Assembly: GCF_047496725.1 (NCBI RefSeq)
Contig: NC_132971.1
Coordinates: 9,507,001-9,571,000, forward strand
Direction of reading: 5' to 3'
Length of the DNA: 64,000 nt
Source: Anoplolepis gracilipes
Taxonomy: Eukaryota; Arthropoda; Insecta; Hymenoptera; Formicidae
Shown here piece by piece: positions 44,002-55,395 of this stretch; position 1 is the first letter of the stretch, and the number at the start of each line of letters is the position of its first letter. Under the pieces are notes generated by a model, which saw only the letters and a list, made by a program, of their open reading frames with translations, was not told where the DNA came from and made no database searches. The position numbers and the translations under genes are program-made.

Positions 44002-46189
44002 ATAGTCCGATTCTTTGCAACGGACTTTCCTTTAATTTATCATCAATACGCTGTAGATGTTGCAACACGAATCTATCTATCCGCATCGGAATTTCATCTC
44101 TAAAATCATGATTTTTTAAATCGGAAAATTCTGACTCAACTACAGCTGAGGTAGCGGTTACCGAGCCTCTCTGGAAGATGGGCACCATAATGTTGGTCCA
44201 TAGTGGTACATATGGAAGCAAGTATCTTTTCAGCTTTTTCGCGAAGTCTACATTATAGCACGCGTTGATAATATCCACCATCAGTCGACTGATCAGCAAT
44301 ATCCAGTGCTGCGTTATATAAATGATCACTCCACAATTTCCAGCCTACTTTCCCGACTTTATTTTCTTCAGGGTTCTCTTCTGCATCAAATTCTTTTTCT
44401 CCATCGTTTTCGGCATTAATCTCATCATCATCATCATTTTTCAGTTGTACTCCTTTTATTTTATCGTTTAAAAATCTTAGTCGTTCAACAGATGGTAGAG
44501 GCTCGTTATTTACATTTGATCCGATACATTTGTTGAGGGAAACAACGAGAATCGATTCTATATAAAGTATGACAAATCTTCTAAGTTTGAAATTTGAGTA
44601 GCTTTTCCAATGCATTTTTTATAAAATCGCCGTACTAAGCACTTATATTTTCCTTTCAGACTTGGCCATAGCGTAATCATTGCCGAGAGGTGACATATGT
44701 CTAATCTCATAAAAGTAGATGGCAATGAAGTCGATTTGTTTACAATAGCATTATAACACTTTTGTAAGTAATCATTAAAGCTTGAGCATCTGCCAAATAT
44801 TTCTGCAACTGCAATCAATAGTGACCAACCAAAATCAGTAACGACGATAGGTGGGATTGGTGCGTTCGTAGCAAGAATTAGGCGCAAAAAATTAGCTACA
44901 ATGAGAGATTGTTGATCGGCTGAAACTATCTGGAACGTGAGCATGCTACCTTCTTTTGTCACAAGTACACACTGATAAAGGAAAATGTGTGGCTCATGTG
45001 ATTTATCACGCTTCGCAATACCGCCTGTAGCATCAATAGCTAATATTGCATTTGGATCTTTACGACACCGGGATATATATATCTGCAATTGTTCGGGTCG
45101 CCAATAAACACAGTTAAATTTTAGTTATGCGACGTAATGTATGCATCCAACAAACATACCGTGTTCAGCACTTTTCAATAAATTCAATGTAGGGTTTGCA
45201 AATTTCAAACCGTATTTATCCAAAAGTCGCTGTTCTTTGGCTTTTCGGACAAAAACAACTTCATTACTTGCCAAGATCGGTGGGTTTTTATCTCCAAATT
45301 TCTTTATACGTTCAGTTTCTTTTCGACGCCAAGTCACAGCATCTGCACGCCTATTAATGAGAAAGTTAGCAACTTGGAGACGAAGTGAGCCTCTCAATTG
45401 CCTCCGTTTTTTTCTACAATGAGCTTTTGGTCTAATGCCATTAATATGACATTTGAGAATAACATCGACGTTTTTTGCCGGTTCTTTTATCAAATTATCG
45501 CAAATTTTCGCGCTACATTCGCAACAAAATCCTTCAAATGTCAAAAAATGTTTTGCAATTGCACTTCAGTAGACACTATTATTTTTAAAAACAAACACGC
45601 AATTAAGATGGTGCTGTATCCAAATTGCTTCAGCAACTATGTCTGCCCACCCTTCTCGCAATTTCCAATACGTACGTTTACCATATATTTTCTTTTGTGG
45701 TCGGATGAGGAGCCATTTCTCTTGTGATATTACAAGATTAATATTAATCGAGATAAAACTAGTTTGAGTATCTGTACTCTGATGTACACATTCTGTTAAA
45801 TTAAAATCGTTATTGCTTATAAAGGTAGTCAATTCTTGCATTCGAATATTAAATGTTTGTAAAATAAAATCTGGAAAACCATGACGATTATTATTAACGA
45901 TCGTATGAATATGTTTTGGCGTGATTCTCGATTCTTTATCTGCCATCAATTCTGAAATTCTCTTATAAATTTTATCAGAAGGTGGAAAAACGCACTCTTT
46001 TTTATTAATAGTACAATACTTAACATCCGACAAAATTTGTTGTAAAATAATTTTATCATATGATAATTTGCCCATTTTTAAAAAGAATTTTTGTTTCCAT
46101 GTTCTTTCCTTTTTATTATTCGTAAATATTGGAAAGTTTTGTAAAAACGATGTAAATTTGCCGAAACAAAGAATCGCAAAAAAATTCAA
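43985..46189 (-). pseudogene. MULE transposase, several breaks
   Basis: Three same-frame blocks (45566-46189, 45125-45544, 44558-45088) are separated by in-frame stops. The third reads ILAIDATGGIAKR, PPIVVTDFGWSLL and FMRLDICHLSAM, the MULE catalytic region with DDE-like D..D spacing and the C/D-x-C-H block. After a frameshift near 44600 come 44253-44615 and 43985-44329 (VVESEFSDLKNHDF, the third acidic block region). Catalyses cut-and-paste of the element; inactive here. Confidence 0.75.
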
Positions 46190-46506
46190 TTACGCGAATG
46201 ACAAACGCGTTCAAATAAAAAACGAAAACCTTATAATTAAAGGCCATATATGAAAAAAGATCTGTTAAATAAGAAAAGATAAAACTATGCAGAATAAAAT
46301 TATTGCAGTGTCAAAAGAGAATTTCGACAAATACAATACAAGAGCGCAGTTGATATCTTCAAGCATATAGGCGCAGTCTCATACGCTACGTGTACTTTAT
46401 ACCAAGCGAGAAATGGTCGCAAGCGAGAAACAATGCCTACGTCTTCCCACTTCCCACTCAATATCCCACTACCTAGCAAAACCAAAGCGCATGCGTCGCT
46501 GTCGCT
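46190..46506. other. MULE right interior, no gene
   Basis: Between the transposase start and the inverted repeat; likely promoter and leader of the transposase. Nothing else seen. Confidence 0.4.
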
Positions 46507-46672
46507 ACAGTGATGCCAGACCGGGGACGCGGCTCACGGTTTACATGACGCACACACAAGCGCGAGCTGTGATATATGTGGCGCCGTGCATGCGCAGAAC
46601 TCACATCTACACGGTTCGCGCTTGTGTGTGCGTCATGTGACCCGTGTCCCCGTTCTGGCATCGCTACCATTT
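46507..46672. repeat. Compact inverted repeat just inside the right MULE TIR
   Basis: Arms of about 60 bp: GATGCCAGACCGGGGAC...GACGCACACACAAGCGCGA, and its inverse TCGCGCTTGTGTGTGCGTC...GTCCCCGTTCTGGCATC. Probably a short MITE or foldback inserted in the MULE. Confidence 0.65.
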
Positions 46673-46679
46673 CTAACTT

Positions 46680-46976
46680 TTTTCCAATTATTTTAATCGT
46701 CAGGACTCTTTTGAAATGCAATGTATATGCAAAGAAATACACATAAACTATTTCATAATAAACAGAACTATTGAAATACGGCTAGCATATCACCTCTATA
46801 TTCAAAAATACGAGATTTTCAAGTAAAATAATTGTTTAAAAAATTTAATTTTTTTGAATAAAATCAGCAAAACAATCACTAAAAACTATCAGGAACTATA
46901 GAACTCGACTACATGCGAAAAGAACTCCCTTTAATTTGTGATCTACTGGAAAATGATATGCCAACTTCATAGACAC
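46680..46976. repeat. Right TIR of the MULE
   Basis: Inverse of the left TIR without its internal duplication. Contains TTCTTTTCGCATG and TGATAGTTTTTAGTGAT on the complementary strand. Confidence 0.8.
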
Positions 46977-47406
46977 AATGATGATGGGCATCAGGAGGGA
47001 GCTAATAGAGGAAGAGTGTGGAATAGAAAGTAAAGAGGAGGGTGTGATGGTGGGAAGGGTAAAGGAAGAGAGATGGAGGGTGATCGGGGTTTACAGGAAT
47101 GGAGGGATGGAAAATATGTTAGAGAGGTTGGAAAAGTGGGTGAGCCAAAGAGAGGAGGGGATAAAAACAATAATCGGAGGAGACTTCAATGCAAGGACAG
47201 CGAATGAGGGAGGAGGAATAGAAAAGAAGGGGGAGAAGCGGAGGGAAGGGAGAGAAAGAGGAAGGAGGTCGAACGATAAAAAGATAAATAGGGAAGGTAG
47301 ATTATTAGTGAGTTTTGTGGAAGAATGGGGGCTAAGGATACTTAATGGCATGGTCAGGGGAGAGATGAAGAGGGAGAATTTACAAGGGGGAAGGGGAAAT
47401 AGGTGA
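46977..47406 (+). pseudogene. LINE-2 endonuclease, continued
   Basis: Purine-rich strand as at 20-21 kb. After the target duplication it continues MGIRRELIEEECGIESKEEG and reaches IIGGDFNART, the GDFNA motif of APE-type endonucleases. The two halves meet exactly at the duplicated 9 bp. Confidence 0.75.
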
Positions 47407-49955
47407 CTACGTGATTGGGGATGAAGAAGTGGAGGAAAGGATAAAGAGGATGAGTAGGGGATAGTGTAGACTCAGACCATCAGCCGGTGGAGATGTGGGT
47501 AAGAGGGAAATGGGGAGGAAGTAAGAGTGCAGAAAGAGAGAGAAAAGGGGGAGAGGGATATGGGATATGGAAGAAAGAAAGCAGTTCAATGAGAGGATGA
47601 GGAAGGTGAAGTGTGGAAGGAAAAGCGGGGAAAAAGAATGGAAAGAGATAAAAGGGAGGATTAGAAAAGGAATAAAAGAGGTGGAGAAGAAAAGGAAAGG
47701 GAGAGGAATAGATACAGTGTGGTGGGACAGGGAGTGTAGAGAGAAAAAAAAGAAGTGAAGAGAGAGCTGAGGAGATGGAGGAAGGTAGGAGGGGATGGAG
47801 AGGAGTATAGAAGAGAGAAGAGGGAATACAAGAACATGTGCGAAGGGAAGAAGAAAGAGGAGAATGAGAGATGGGAAAGGAAGGCAATGGAGGCTAGAAG
47901 AGAAAGTGAGGTGTGGGAGATTGTAAATAGGGAAAGGAAGAGGAGGAAAGAGATAAATGAGCGTATTAGGATCGAGGAGTGGAAGAAGTATTTTATGGAG
48001 ATACTGGGGGGGTGGAACACAGGGTGGTTAGGGGGATTAGGAACAGGGAGCGAGGGGAGGACGAAGAGAAGGAACTAGGAATGAAGAAAGTGAAGAGGGC
48101 GGTAAGAAAACTGAAGAATGGGAAGGCAATGGGAATAGACGGGATAGCAGAGGAGATATGGAAGTACGGGGGAGAGGGACTTGGTAATTGGGTATGGGAG
48201 TTTTGTAGAAGGGTATGGAGGGGAGAGAGGTGGCCGGAGGAATGGAGAGAAGAAATAATAGTGCCGATAGTAAAGAAGGGAGAAGGAGAGGTAGTGAGGG
48301 AGTACAGGGGAGTGACGCTGATGCTCACCTTATACAAGGTTTACATGGCGGTGTTGAAGGAAAGGCTGAGGAGAAGGGTATTATACCACCAAATCAGACG
48401 GGATTTAAGGGGATGGGGACGATAGATAACATATACATCCTAAATTATTTAATAGGAAGGCTGGTGGAAAGAAAAGGAGGAGGGATGATAGCGTTATTTG
48501 TGACTTGAAGGCGGCTTTTAAATCAGTAGACAGGGAGGTATTGTTTAGGATGATGAGAAAGAGGGGAGTGAGGGCGGGGCTGGTGAGGAGGACAAAAGAA
48601 GCGATGAGAGAAACGAAGGGAAGAGTAAAGGTAGGGAAGATGTTAGGAGAAAGTTTCTGGACGGCAAAGGGGGTGAGACAAGGATGCCCTTTAAGCCCAA
48701 TATTATTTAACATATTAATAGCGGATTTGGAGGAAGCGAGGGAAAGGTGAAATGGGGGGGGGGGGGTAAGATTGGGGGGCGGAAGGGTGTATACCTTAGC
48801 GCCGACGATATGGTATTAATGGCGGAGGAGGAAGGGGAAATGAGGAGTTTGATAGAGAGGTTGGAAAATTATATGGATGAGAAGAGGCTAGAGGTGAATG
48901 CGGCGAAGGCGAAAAATAATGAGGTTTAGGAAGGAATGGAGAAGGATAGCGAGGAGGAACTGGAGATGAAAAGGGAGAGAAATAGAGGAGGTAAAGGAAT
49001 TTAAATACCTAGGGTATATGATACGGAGGAATGGGGGACAGGAAACACAGGTTAGGGAAAGGATAAGGAGGGCGTCGACAGTAATGGGACAGGTGTGGAG
49101 GATAGGGAAGAGGAGGTTTGGAGGAGACTGGGGAAGAAGATTGTGGTTGTTTGACAGACTGGCGTGGACGGTCATGGGATATGGGGTGGAAATATGGGGT
49201 TGGAAGGAAAGGGAGGAAATAGAAAGGATAGAGGAGAAGTATTTGAGATGGGTGCTGGGGATAGAGAGGAGAACGCCGGGGTACCTAGTAAGAGAGGAAT
49301 TGCAGAGGGAAAAGTTAAGAATAAGAACAGGAAGGAGGGCATGATGTTTTGAGTAAAGGTTAAGGGAGGGGAAGTGTAGTGAGCTAGCGAGACGGTGTCT
49401 GGAGGAGATAGAAGAGAGAGGAAAGAGAGAAGGGGAGGGATTCGGGTAGGAGAGGGAAAGAAAAGGGTTTTTTGAGGAAAGAGGGTTGAAGCTGGAGGAG
49501 ATAGAGAGAAAAGAGGAGGAGAGAGAGGATTGGTATGGGGAAGTAGAAGAGAGAAATAGAGAAATACAGAGGAGAGAGAGATGGGATAAAATTAAGGACT
49601 CGAGATACAACAGGTGGTACGGGGAGATGAAAGGAGCAGGGATACCAGGATACTTGAAAAAAGGATGGGGAGAAAGTAGATGGAAGAGAGTGGCAAACTT
49701 CAGGCTAGGGGGGGAGATGAGGGAGAGTAAGTACTGAGAGCAGGAGGAGAGAAGGGTTTGCAGGCTGTGCGGAAGGACAAGGGAAACGTGGGAGTACGTA
49801 TGGGAGGAATGCAGGGAATGGAGGGAGGCGGAAGGAGAGGAGGAAGGGTGGATAAAGGAAATGGAGAAAAAAAGAGAAAGGGAGAAGAGAAGGGAAAGGG
49901 AGAGGGGTATGTATGAGGAGAGAGTGGAGGGGGATGGGGGAGGGGAAGAATGAAT
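47407..49955 (+). pseudogene. LINE-2 reverse transcriptase and C-terminal zinc motif, degraded
   Basis: Blocks in shifting frames: KLKNGKAMGIDGIAEEIWKY, WREEIIVPIVKKGEGE, LKAAFKSVDREVLF, GVRQGCPLSPILFNILIADL, and ADDMVLMAEEEGEM where the residue before ADD is Ser rather than the usual Tyr. Downstream: ASTVMGQVWRIGKRRFGGDW and a C-terminal CRLCGRTRETWEYVWEEC. Jockey/I-group-like by motifs. At least three frameshifts. Confidence 0.75.
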
Positions 49956-50290
49956 GAGAATGAATGGGGGTGAATGACTGGAAAGGAGAGGTCTGAATGA
50001 AGGGGCGCGAGAGGGATTGTCTTACAATGGAGATTAAAGGCAAGAGGAAGCGGGAGCCCATGATAGGGAGGTGTCTGTGTGTGTGAGACCCAGAGGACTG
50101 GGGGGCTGACGACAGCCGCGCAGTCCTCGGGGGGGGAGGTAGTTTTAATAATTTTAAATAGGTTAAGTTAGAATAAGTTAGAATAAGTTAGATGTAAGAA
50201 GATGTAAGAAAAGTGGCTGTTTGAGAATGTAAAGGAAAATGAGCTGTAACCTTAAGAACAACTTGAATAAATTTATCTATCTATCTACTT
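49956..50290 (+). other. LINE-2 3' end with TCTA tail
   Basis: GC-rich terminal segment (CCCAGAGGACTGGGGGGC) followed by AATAAATT and a short TATC repeat at 50270-50290, as seen at the 3' end of several insect LINEs. Confidence 0.6.
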
Positions 50291-51882
50291 AATTATTTCA
50301 ACGGTCTTTGCGAAGTTATCGAATATACTGGTGAGATTTTTTATTGTAACTTGTGTAATAACATATTTTGGTTTACTTGATGTTCTCGATGTTTACCGCG
50401 TAGATTTAATTAATTCTTTGTTCCGATCGTTTCACTTTTGATCTTTCTTGCTTAATCCAAGTTCTCGTTTATAATATATTTCTAATAAAAAATGTGTATA
50501 TGTGTTCTTCTTAACACTTCAACATATTAGTTTTTTAAATATACATATGTATATTCAAAACTATTTTATGTTATTATGTTTAGAAATAATGTACAACAAG
50601 ATGTATGTATATGTATAAGATATATTTGTATAAGTATTTATGGAAATTCATTTTTTTTATACAAATTTTAGAAAATTATATTTTATTATATATAAAAATA
50701 TAGATGTGTAGAAAAAATAGAGTTTTATAATACTTAATAAATAATTAAAAAGAATTTTTACAATGAGAAAAACTTATTTATTTAAAGATTTAATTTTTCT
50801 AATTAATCTATGAAAAGCTTTATAATGAATTTTCGTGTTAACTTGCGTGTTAATTTGTTTTTATTTATATATTTTTTGTTAAATTTATTTCGTCTTTTTT
50901 ATTTCAAGAAGTAATATTTCCTTTTCTAGCGTTTTCGAATAATAAAGTAGATTTGATCGATCTGAGAGTAATTAATGATGTCATTAACCAATCACAACTA
51001 TTTTTCTGGAGAATAAATAGCTGTGATTGTTAATCACGTCATTAATTGATCTCAAGTTGATCAAACCTGCTTTATTGGAAAATGCTACAAAATAATCTTA
51101 AACTCGAATGAAAAATTATATTATTTTGATGTTATTATAATTTATTATTGTATATATGTAAATGTATTACACGGAACAATGTATTGTAATCAGTTAATAA
51201 AATAAAACAAACTTTTTCTTTTAAAAATAATAGTGAAATCTCGAATGTATCAAATTGAGTTATGTGGTAAGTTACACGAAATGATATGTCTTGTTTTGTA
51301 ATATGACAGCTTATGTTATGTTGCGCGAGGTTAAAAAAAATGTTGCACTTTAAAACTTCTGCAAATTTATACAAAAGTAAGTATATAGAATATTAAATTA
51401 AAATTGAATTTTTGTACTATTAGATTAAAATTAATTTTTATTTCTATTGTTAATTAATAAAAAAATAAAATTAACTTTTATATACATATTACAACTTATA
51501 TGTACAACTTTTTTCATGAAATATTTATAATTAAATACATATAAAAAATTAAATATTAATTAAGAATGCAACATACAATTTCTACTATAAAATCTTTAAT
51601 TATAATATTAAATTTTTTCACGTATAGACAAGAATTATATTCATCACAATTACAAAAAGAAAAAAATATATCATGTATATCGTATCCGTTCTAATCTGAT
51701 ACGCGTCAGTATCAAAAAAGTATATAATACCTTGATTGGTCTTGGTCGATTACAACTATCAGCAATTTTTGCCTAAGAGCAACTACATCTCATTTCATCA
51801 TACACACGAATAATTTACGAAGTCGACGCGACTAGGCTCGACTCGGCTCGACTCATTTTGGCAGCGTGAGGGGAGTATACTA
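50291..51882. other. AT-rich DNA; inverted partial copy of the 2-3 kb exon unit
   Basis: Positions 50296-50412, on the - strand, match the exon-unit copies at 1978/2625/3148 (shared CCAAAATATGTTATTA, CGCAAAGACCGTTGA). The rest is AT-rich with no ORF or other repeat recognised. Confidence 0.5.
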
Positions 51883-51992
51883 TACGAGGGTAGTTTGAAA
51901 AGTTCGTGGCCTAACATATAAATGACGCCAGGAGTATCAAATGGTTATGGTTTTTCACAGGTTTGATCTTTCAGAGTGCCTACTATAAAGTT

Positions 51993-52745
51993 TCAGACAG
52001 ATGCATTCAGTAGTTCTTTTGTTACGATTGAGTAAAGCAAGCAAGTTGTGGTAGTTCTCGAAAAATGGGTAAAATCAATCAATTTTTCTATCCATTGTTT
52101 GGACTGTTGTTTCGTTTCTGGTGTGTAGTGATGAATCCACGTTTCATCTACTGTGATGAATCGTTGCAGAAACTCGGTTGAATTGCGTTGAAACATGTCC
52201 AAGCACGCCTGAGAAACGTTCATCCGAATGTGTTTTTGATCAACCGTTAACAAACGCGGCACTCATCGCGCCGAAAGCTTTTTCATATGCAAATGTTCGT
52301 GTAAGATGCAATGAACACGCTCTGTTGCGATATTTGCAATGTTAACAAGCTCACGCATTTTCACTCTTCGATCATTTAACACGACATTATGGATTTTTGC
52401 GATGATTTCTTCAGTTTTTTTGAATTGTTAAATAAATAAAATAATAATATAAACATCTATAAGTAAATATATCGTGATTTTATCTTTAATATATTCAAGA
52501 CAGGATGTTGTTCTGTAATTTTAACAACTCACAGTTATTTAGAACTCGATTTTTGGGCGACCTGAACGTTCATCTTCATAAATTGACAAACGACCACGTT
52601 TAAATTCAGCAGCTCACTTCTTAACTGCTGAAAACGATGGCGAAGAGTCTCCCAAAGTGGAATCCAGCTCGTTTTTTATTTCCGTTGGCGATAAACCTTT
52701 TATAACAAAATATTTTACCACTGCACGACATTCGATTTTATCCAT
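51993..52745 (-). pseudogene. Mariner transposase, truncated
   Basis: The N-terminus near 52745 (KYFVIKGLSPTEIKNELD) is followed by a stop and a 135-bp insert at about 52410-52545. The catalytic part at 51993-52262 has FITVDETWIHHYTPETKQQS (first catalytic Asp). The third catalytic Asp region is missing, because the frame runs into the inverted end at about 52085. Confidence 0.75.
52410..52545. repeat. 135-bp AT-rich insert in the mariner, inverted twin at 53335-53470
   Basis: Shared words: ATAACTGTGAGTTGTTAAAA and TCAAGACA...CTGTAATTTT in inverse orientation. The pair could be a small MITE or foldback. Confidence 0.6.
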
Positions 52746-52927
52746 TTTTCGAGAACTACCACAACTTGCTTGCTTTACTCGATCGTAACAAAAGAACTAC
52801 TGAATGCATCTGTCTGAAACTTTATAGTAGGCCCTCTGAAGGCTCAAACTTGTGAAAAATCATAATCATTTGATACTCCTGGCGTCATTTATATGTTAGG
52901 TCACGAACTTTTCAAACTATCCTTGTA

Positions 52928-53516
52928 CATACATATGCTCGGCTTAGTAGTAAACACGAAAAATAAAAAAAGGTTAAATCTTTATCATTATCTTCGTCCT
53001 CTTTGAAACCATACAATTTTTATTTGAAACATTTTTCGTATCTTTTATGTTTTTCGAGATATTTGCTTGCGGAAATTAAAATGGGACACTATATACAGGG
53101 AGTAGAGAGAAAAATGGTAATGTGGCCTCTGCTAATATATTGGCTCTTCACTTATCAAATTAACTAATAATGCTAACCAAAATTTATTTTGCGTATTATA
53201 TAAAACTTAAAACAGTAGAAATTAAACAATGTTGATGTCTGATAATTCGTTTGTTATTACTATAAAGACTTATCATTGCACGTAATAAATAAAATTTTCA
53301 ACGTATCGAAATTTTTTTCATAAACTATTGAAAAATCGAGCTCTAAATAACTGTGAGTTGTTAAAATTACAGAATAACATGTTGTCTTGAATATATTGAA
53401 GGTAAAATCACGATATTTACTTATAGATGTTTATTTTATTATTTTATTTATTTAATAATTCAAAAATTTAATATATATATATATATTAAAGTTTTGAATT
53501 ATTATATATATATAAA
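52928..53516. other. AT-rich spacer with MITE fragments
   Basis: 53050-53105 resembles the end of the TACAGGGTGTC family (GGGACACTATATACAGGG). The twin of the 52410 insert is at 53335-53470. Short TA runs near 53472-53510. No gene. Confidence 0.45.
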
Positions 53517-54038
53517 TTGAATCGGCCAAAGAGTCACCGTGCAAAAATTAATTTTTTCGCAAAATGAAACTTGACAGATTGCCAAGATTTAATTAAAAAT
53601 TGTATCTCTTGGTTTGAGACTATCAATTCCTTATTCCCCCTTTATCACCCTTGTAGAAAAATTGACGAGAAAAATATTGGTCCGAAAGTCGCTGAATCGA
53701 GAATCGAACCCGAGGAGTCTTTCACTTGCCAGGTGACTGCTCTTACTTCTAAGCTATTCAGACTCTTTCGATCCAATACTTTTCTTTGCTTTATAACCGT
53801 TGGTAAATAACACCGTAATTTAGGCCGAGGCACGTAAATAAATATTAAGAATTTTGTGTTTGCTCTACATATTATCAGATATTTTTCTTGCCAATTTTTC
53901 TACAGGGAGGTAAAGGGGGAACAAGGAATTGATAGTCTCAAACCAAAAGACACAATTTCTAATTAAATCTTGGCAGTCTGTCAAGTTTAATTTCGCGAAA
54001 AAATTAATTTTCGCGCGGTGGCCCTTTGGCCGATTCAA
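53517..54038. mobile_element. 522-bp MITE with about 170-bp TIRs and a tRNA-like core
   Basis: Ends TTGAATCGGCCAAAG and CCTTTGGCCGATTCAA. The arms include GGTTTGAGACTATCAATTCC and its inverse. The centre carries a tRNA-like sequence (next entry). Confidence 0.7.
53691..53763 (-). tRNA. tRNA-like sequence or pseudogene inside the MITE
   Basis: On the - strand it has a box A-like TAGCTTAGAAGTAAGAGC, an anticodon arm with loop CTGGCAA (anticodon GGC by position), a T arm GGGTTCGATTCTCG, and acceptor strands TCTGAAT/ATTCAGC that pair at six of seven. The anticodon stem has a mismatch and GGC is not a usual eukaryotic tRNA-Ala anticodon, so I favour a tRNA-derived sequence (SINE head) rather than a working gene. 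Confidence 0.4.
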
Positions 54039-54359
54039 TATAATACTCGTATATATATATATATATATATATATTTGATAATATCTAGAGCCGACAACAC
54101 AATATTCTTAATATATAAAAATTTAATTTCTTTAGTTACTAAATGTTGATTTTGTACTAAGTTTAAGTATCATTTTTGATTCATATATTTATGGTCATCG
54201 GGATGTCTATATTACCTGCACTTTATCTCATTTTATGACAGTGTTTCTGAAAAGTGTTTTCTTTAAATCTTTTAGTATTTCATTTAATCCAAAATATAGT
54301 ATCGTTAACCAATGAAATAGAAAACCTTATGACGTGTATTAATTGATTCTCAAATGTCT
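54039..54359. other. AT-rich spacer with TA microsatellite
   Basis: TA run at about 54050-54075. No gene. Confidence 0.5.
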
Positions 54360-55060
54360 AATGATTTTTTTATTACACAAAAATAAACTGGGAGGCTACA
54401 TTATTATCTCTTTTTCTCTACAATTTTAATTTATTATCCCTCATAACTTTACAAGAAGCGGTCGTAGAAAAAAATGTTTTATACATAAGTTTTTTAACTT
54501 TGAGGGGGACATAAGAATAAGGTATCATTGGGTTGACCTTAGACAATTGTTTAAAAATCATATTAAGGTCACTTTCAATTTCTTAAATGGAAATTCTTAT
54601 TTTTAATGCATAATTTTTGTAGCGTATTTCAAGAGCTTTTCAAAAGATATAATAAAATATATAAAGTACTTAGTTTCATTATTCCGTGCATAAAAGTATT
54701 AAAGTAAGATTATCAAAAACTAAATATTTTACAAAATATTTTACATTTTATATCAAAAAATTATTAACTTTAATCCTTATAATACAAGAAGTACTTAAGA
54801 GAAAAATATTTTATTATAATATTTTAGAAAACTCTTGAGAGAAGCTACAAGAATATGCATTAAAAAATATGCATTTCCATTTAAGAAATTTGAAGGAAAC
54901 TTTGTAATCTTCAAATAACTATCTAAAGTCAAACCAATAACATTATCTTATGTTTCTCTCGAAGTAAAAAATCTTTTGTATGAAACATTTTTTCGTATCT
55001 TTCATACTTTTTGAAATATTTAAATAGATAAATTAAAATGTGCCACCTTGTATATGTATA
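54360..55060. repeat. Second copy of the foldback family of 4.2-5.3 kb
   Basis: Left and right halves pair imperfectly: ATAAAAGTATTAA...GATTATCAA, TTTGAGGGGGACATAAGAATAA and its inverse near 54945, AAAAATATTTTATTATAATATTTT. The layout is as at 4160-5345 but without the central MITE. Confidence 0.55.
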
Positions 55061-55395
55061 CAGGATGTTTCATTTATCTCTTACACTTCAAATAATTTTT
55101 ATTTTTTATTGTACAACAAAATGTTTCAAATAAAAAGTTGTTTGACTTGAAGAGGAACAGAAGATATCGCTACTGATATTTTTTTAAAAGATTTCAATGT
55201 TAAATGTTTTTTTTTTTTATAAAATTACTGTATTTTTTTATATAAATTGATACTTACGTAACATTCTCTATAAAATTATAAGGTAGAATGGCTAAAAATG
55301 AATTGTTTACGAGATATTTTATACTTAATTTTGATATAATCTAACGTAAATTATAACTACGGAATATTATACTTACTGAATTATTATACTTACAG
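55061..55395. other. AT-rich spacer before Maverick-2
   Basis: Includes TATACAGGATGTTTCAT near 55059, the end of another MITE of the same kind. No gene. The six bases TTACAG at 55390-55395 are the candidate target duplication of Maverick-2; the right copy is outside the window. Confidence 0.45.

Larger units (their letters stand above)
21195..46976. mobile_element. MULE (Mutator-like) DNA transposon, split by Maverick-1
   Basis: The ends GTGTCTGTGAAATTGGCATA and, inverted at the right, GTGTCTATGAAGTTGGCATA are flanked by the direct 9-bp repeat AATGATGAT (21186-21194 and 46977-46985). A 9-bp target and long TIRs are typical of Mutator-like elements. The transposase lies on the - strand at 44.0-46.2 kb. 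Without the Maverick the element would be about 5.5 kb. Confidence 0.85.
51883..52927 (-). mobile_element. Rearranged mariner element with 190-bp inverted ends
   Basis: Ends TACGAGGGTAGTTTGAAAAG and, inverted, TACAAGGATAGTTTGAAAAG, at TA dinucleotides. The inverted ends match for about 190 bp, far beyond a normal ~30-bp mariner TIR. They include the transposase start region on both sides: the 3' end of the element has been replaced by an inverted copy of its 5' end. Confidence 0.75.

Noticed and set aside
51135..51374. 79-residue frame on the - strand
   Set aside because: AT-rich, no homology recognised, no splice or promoter context.
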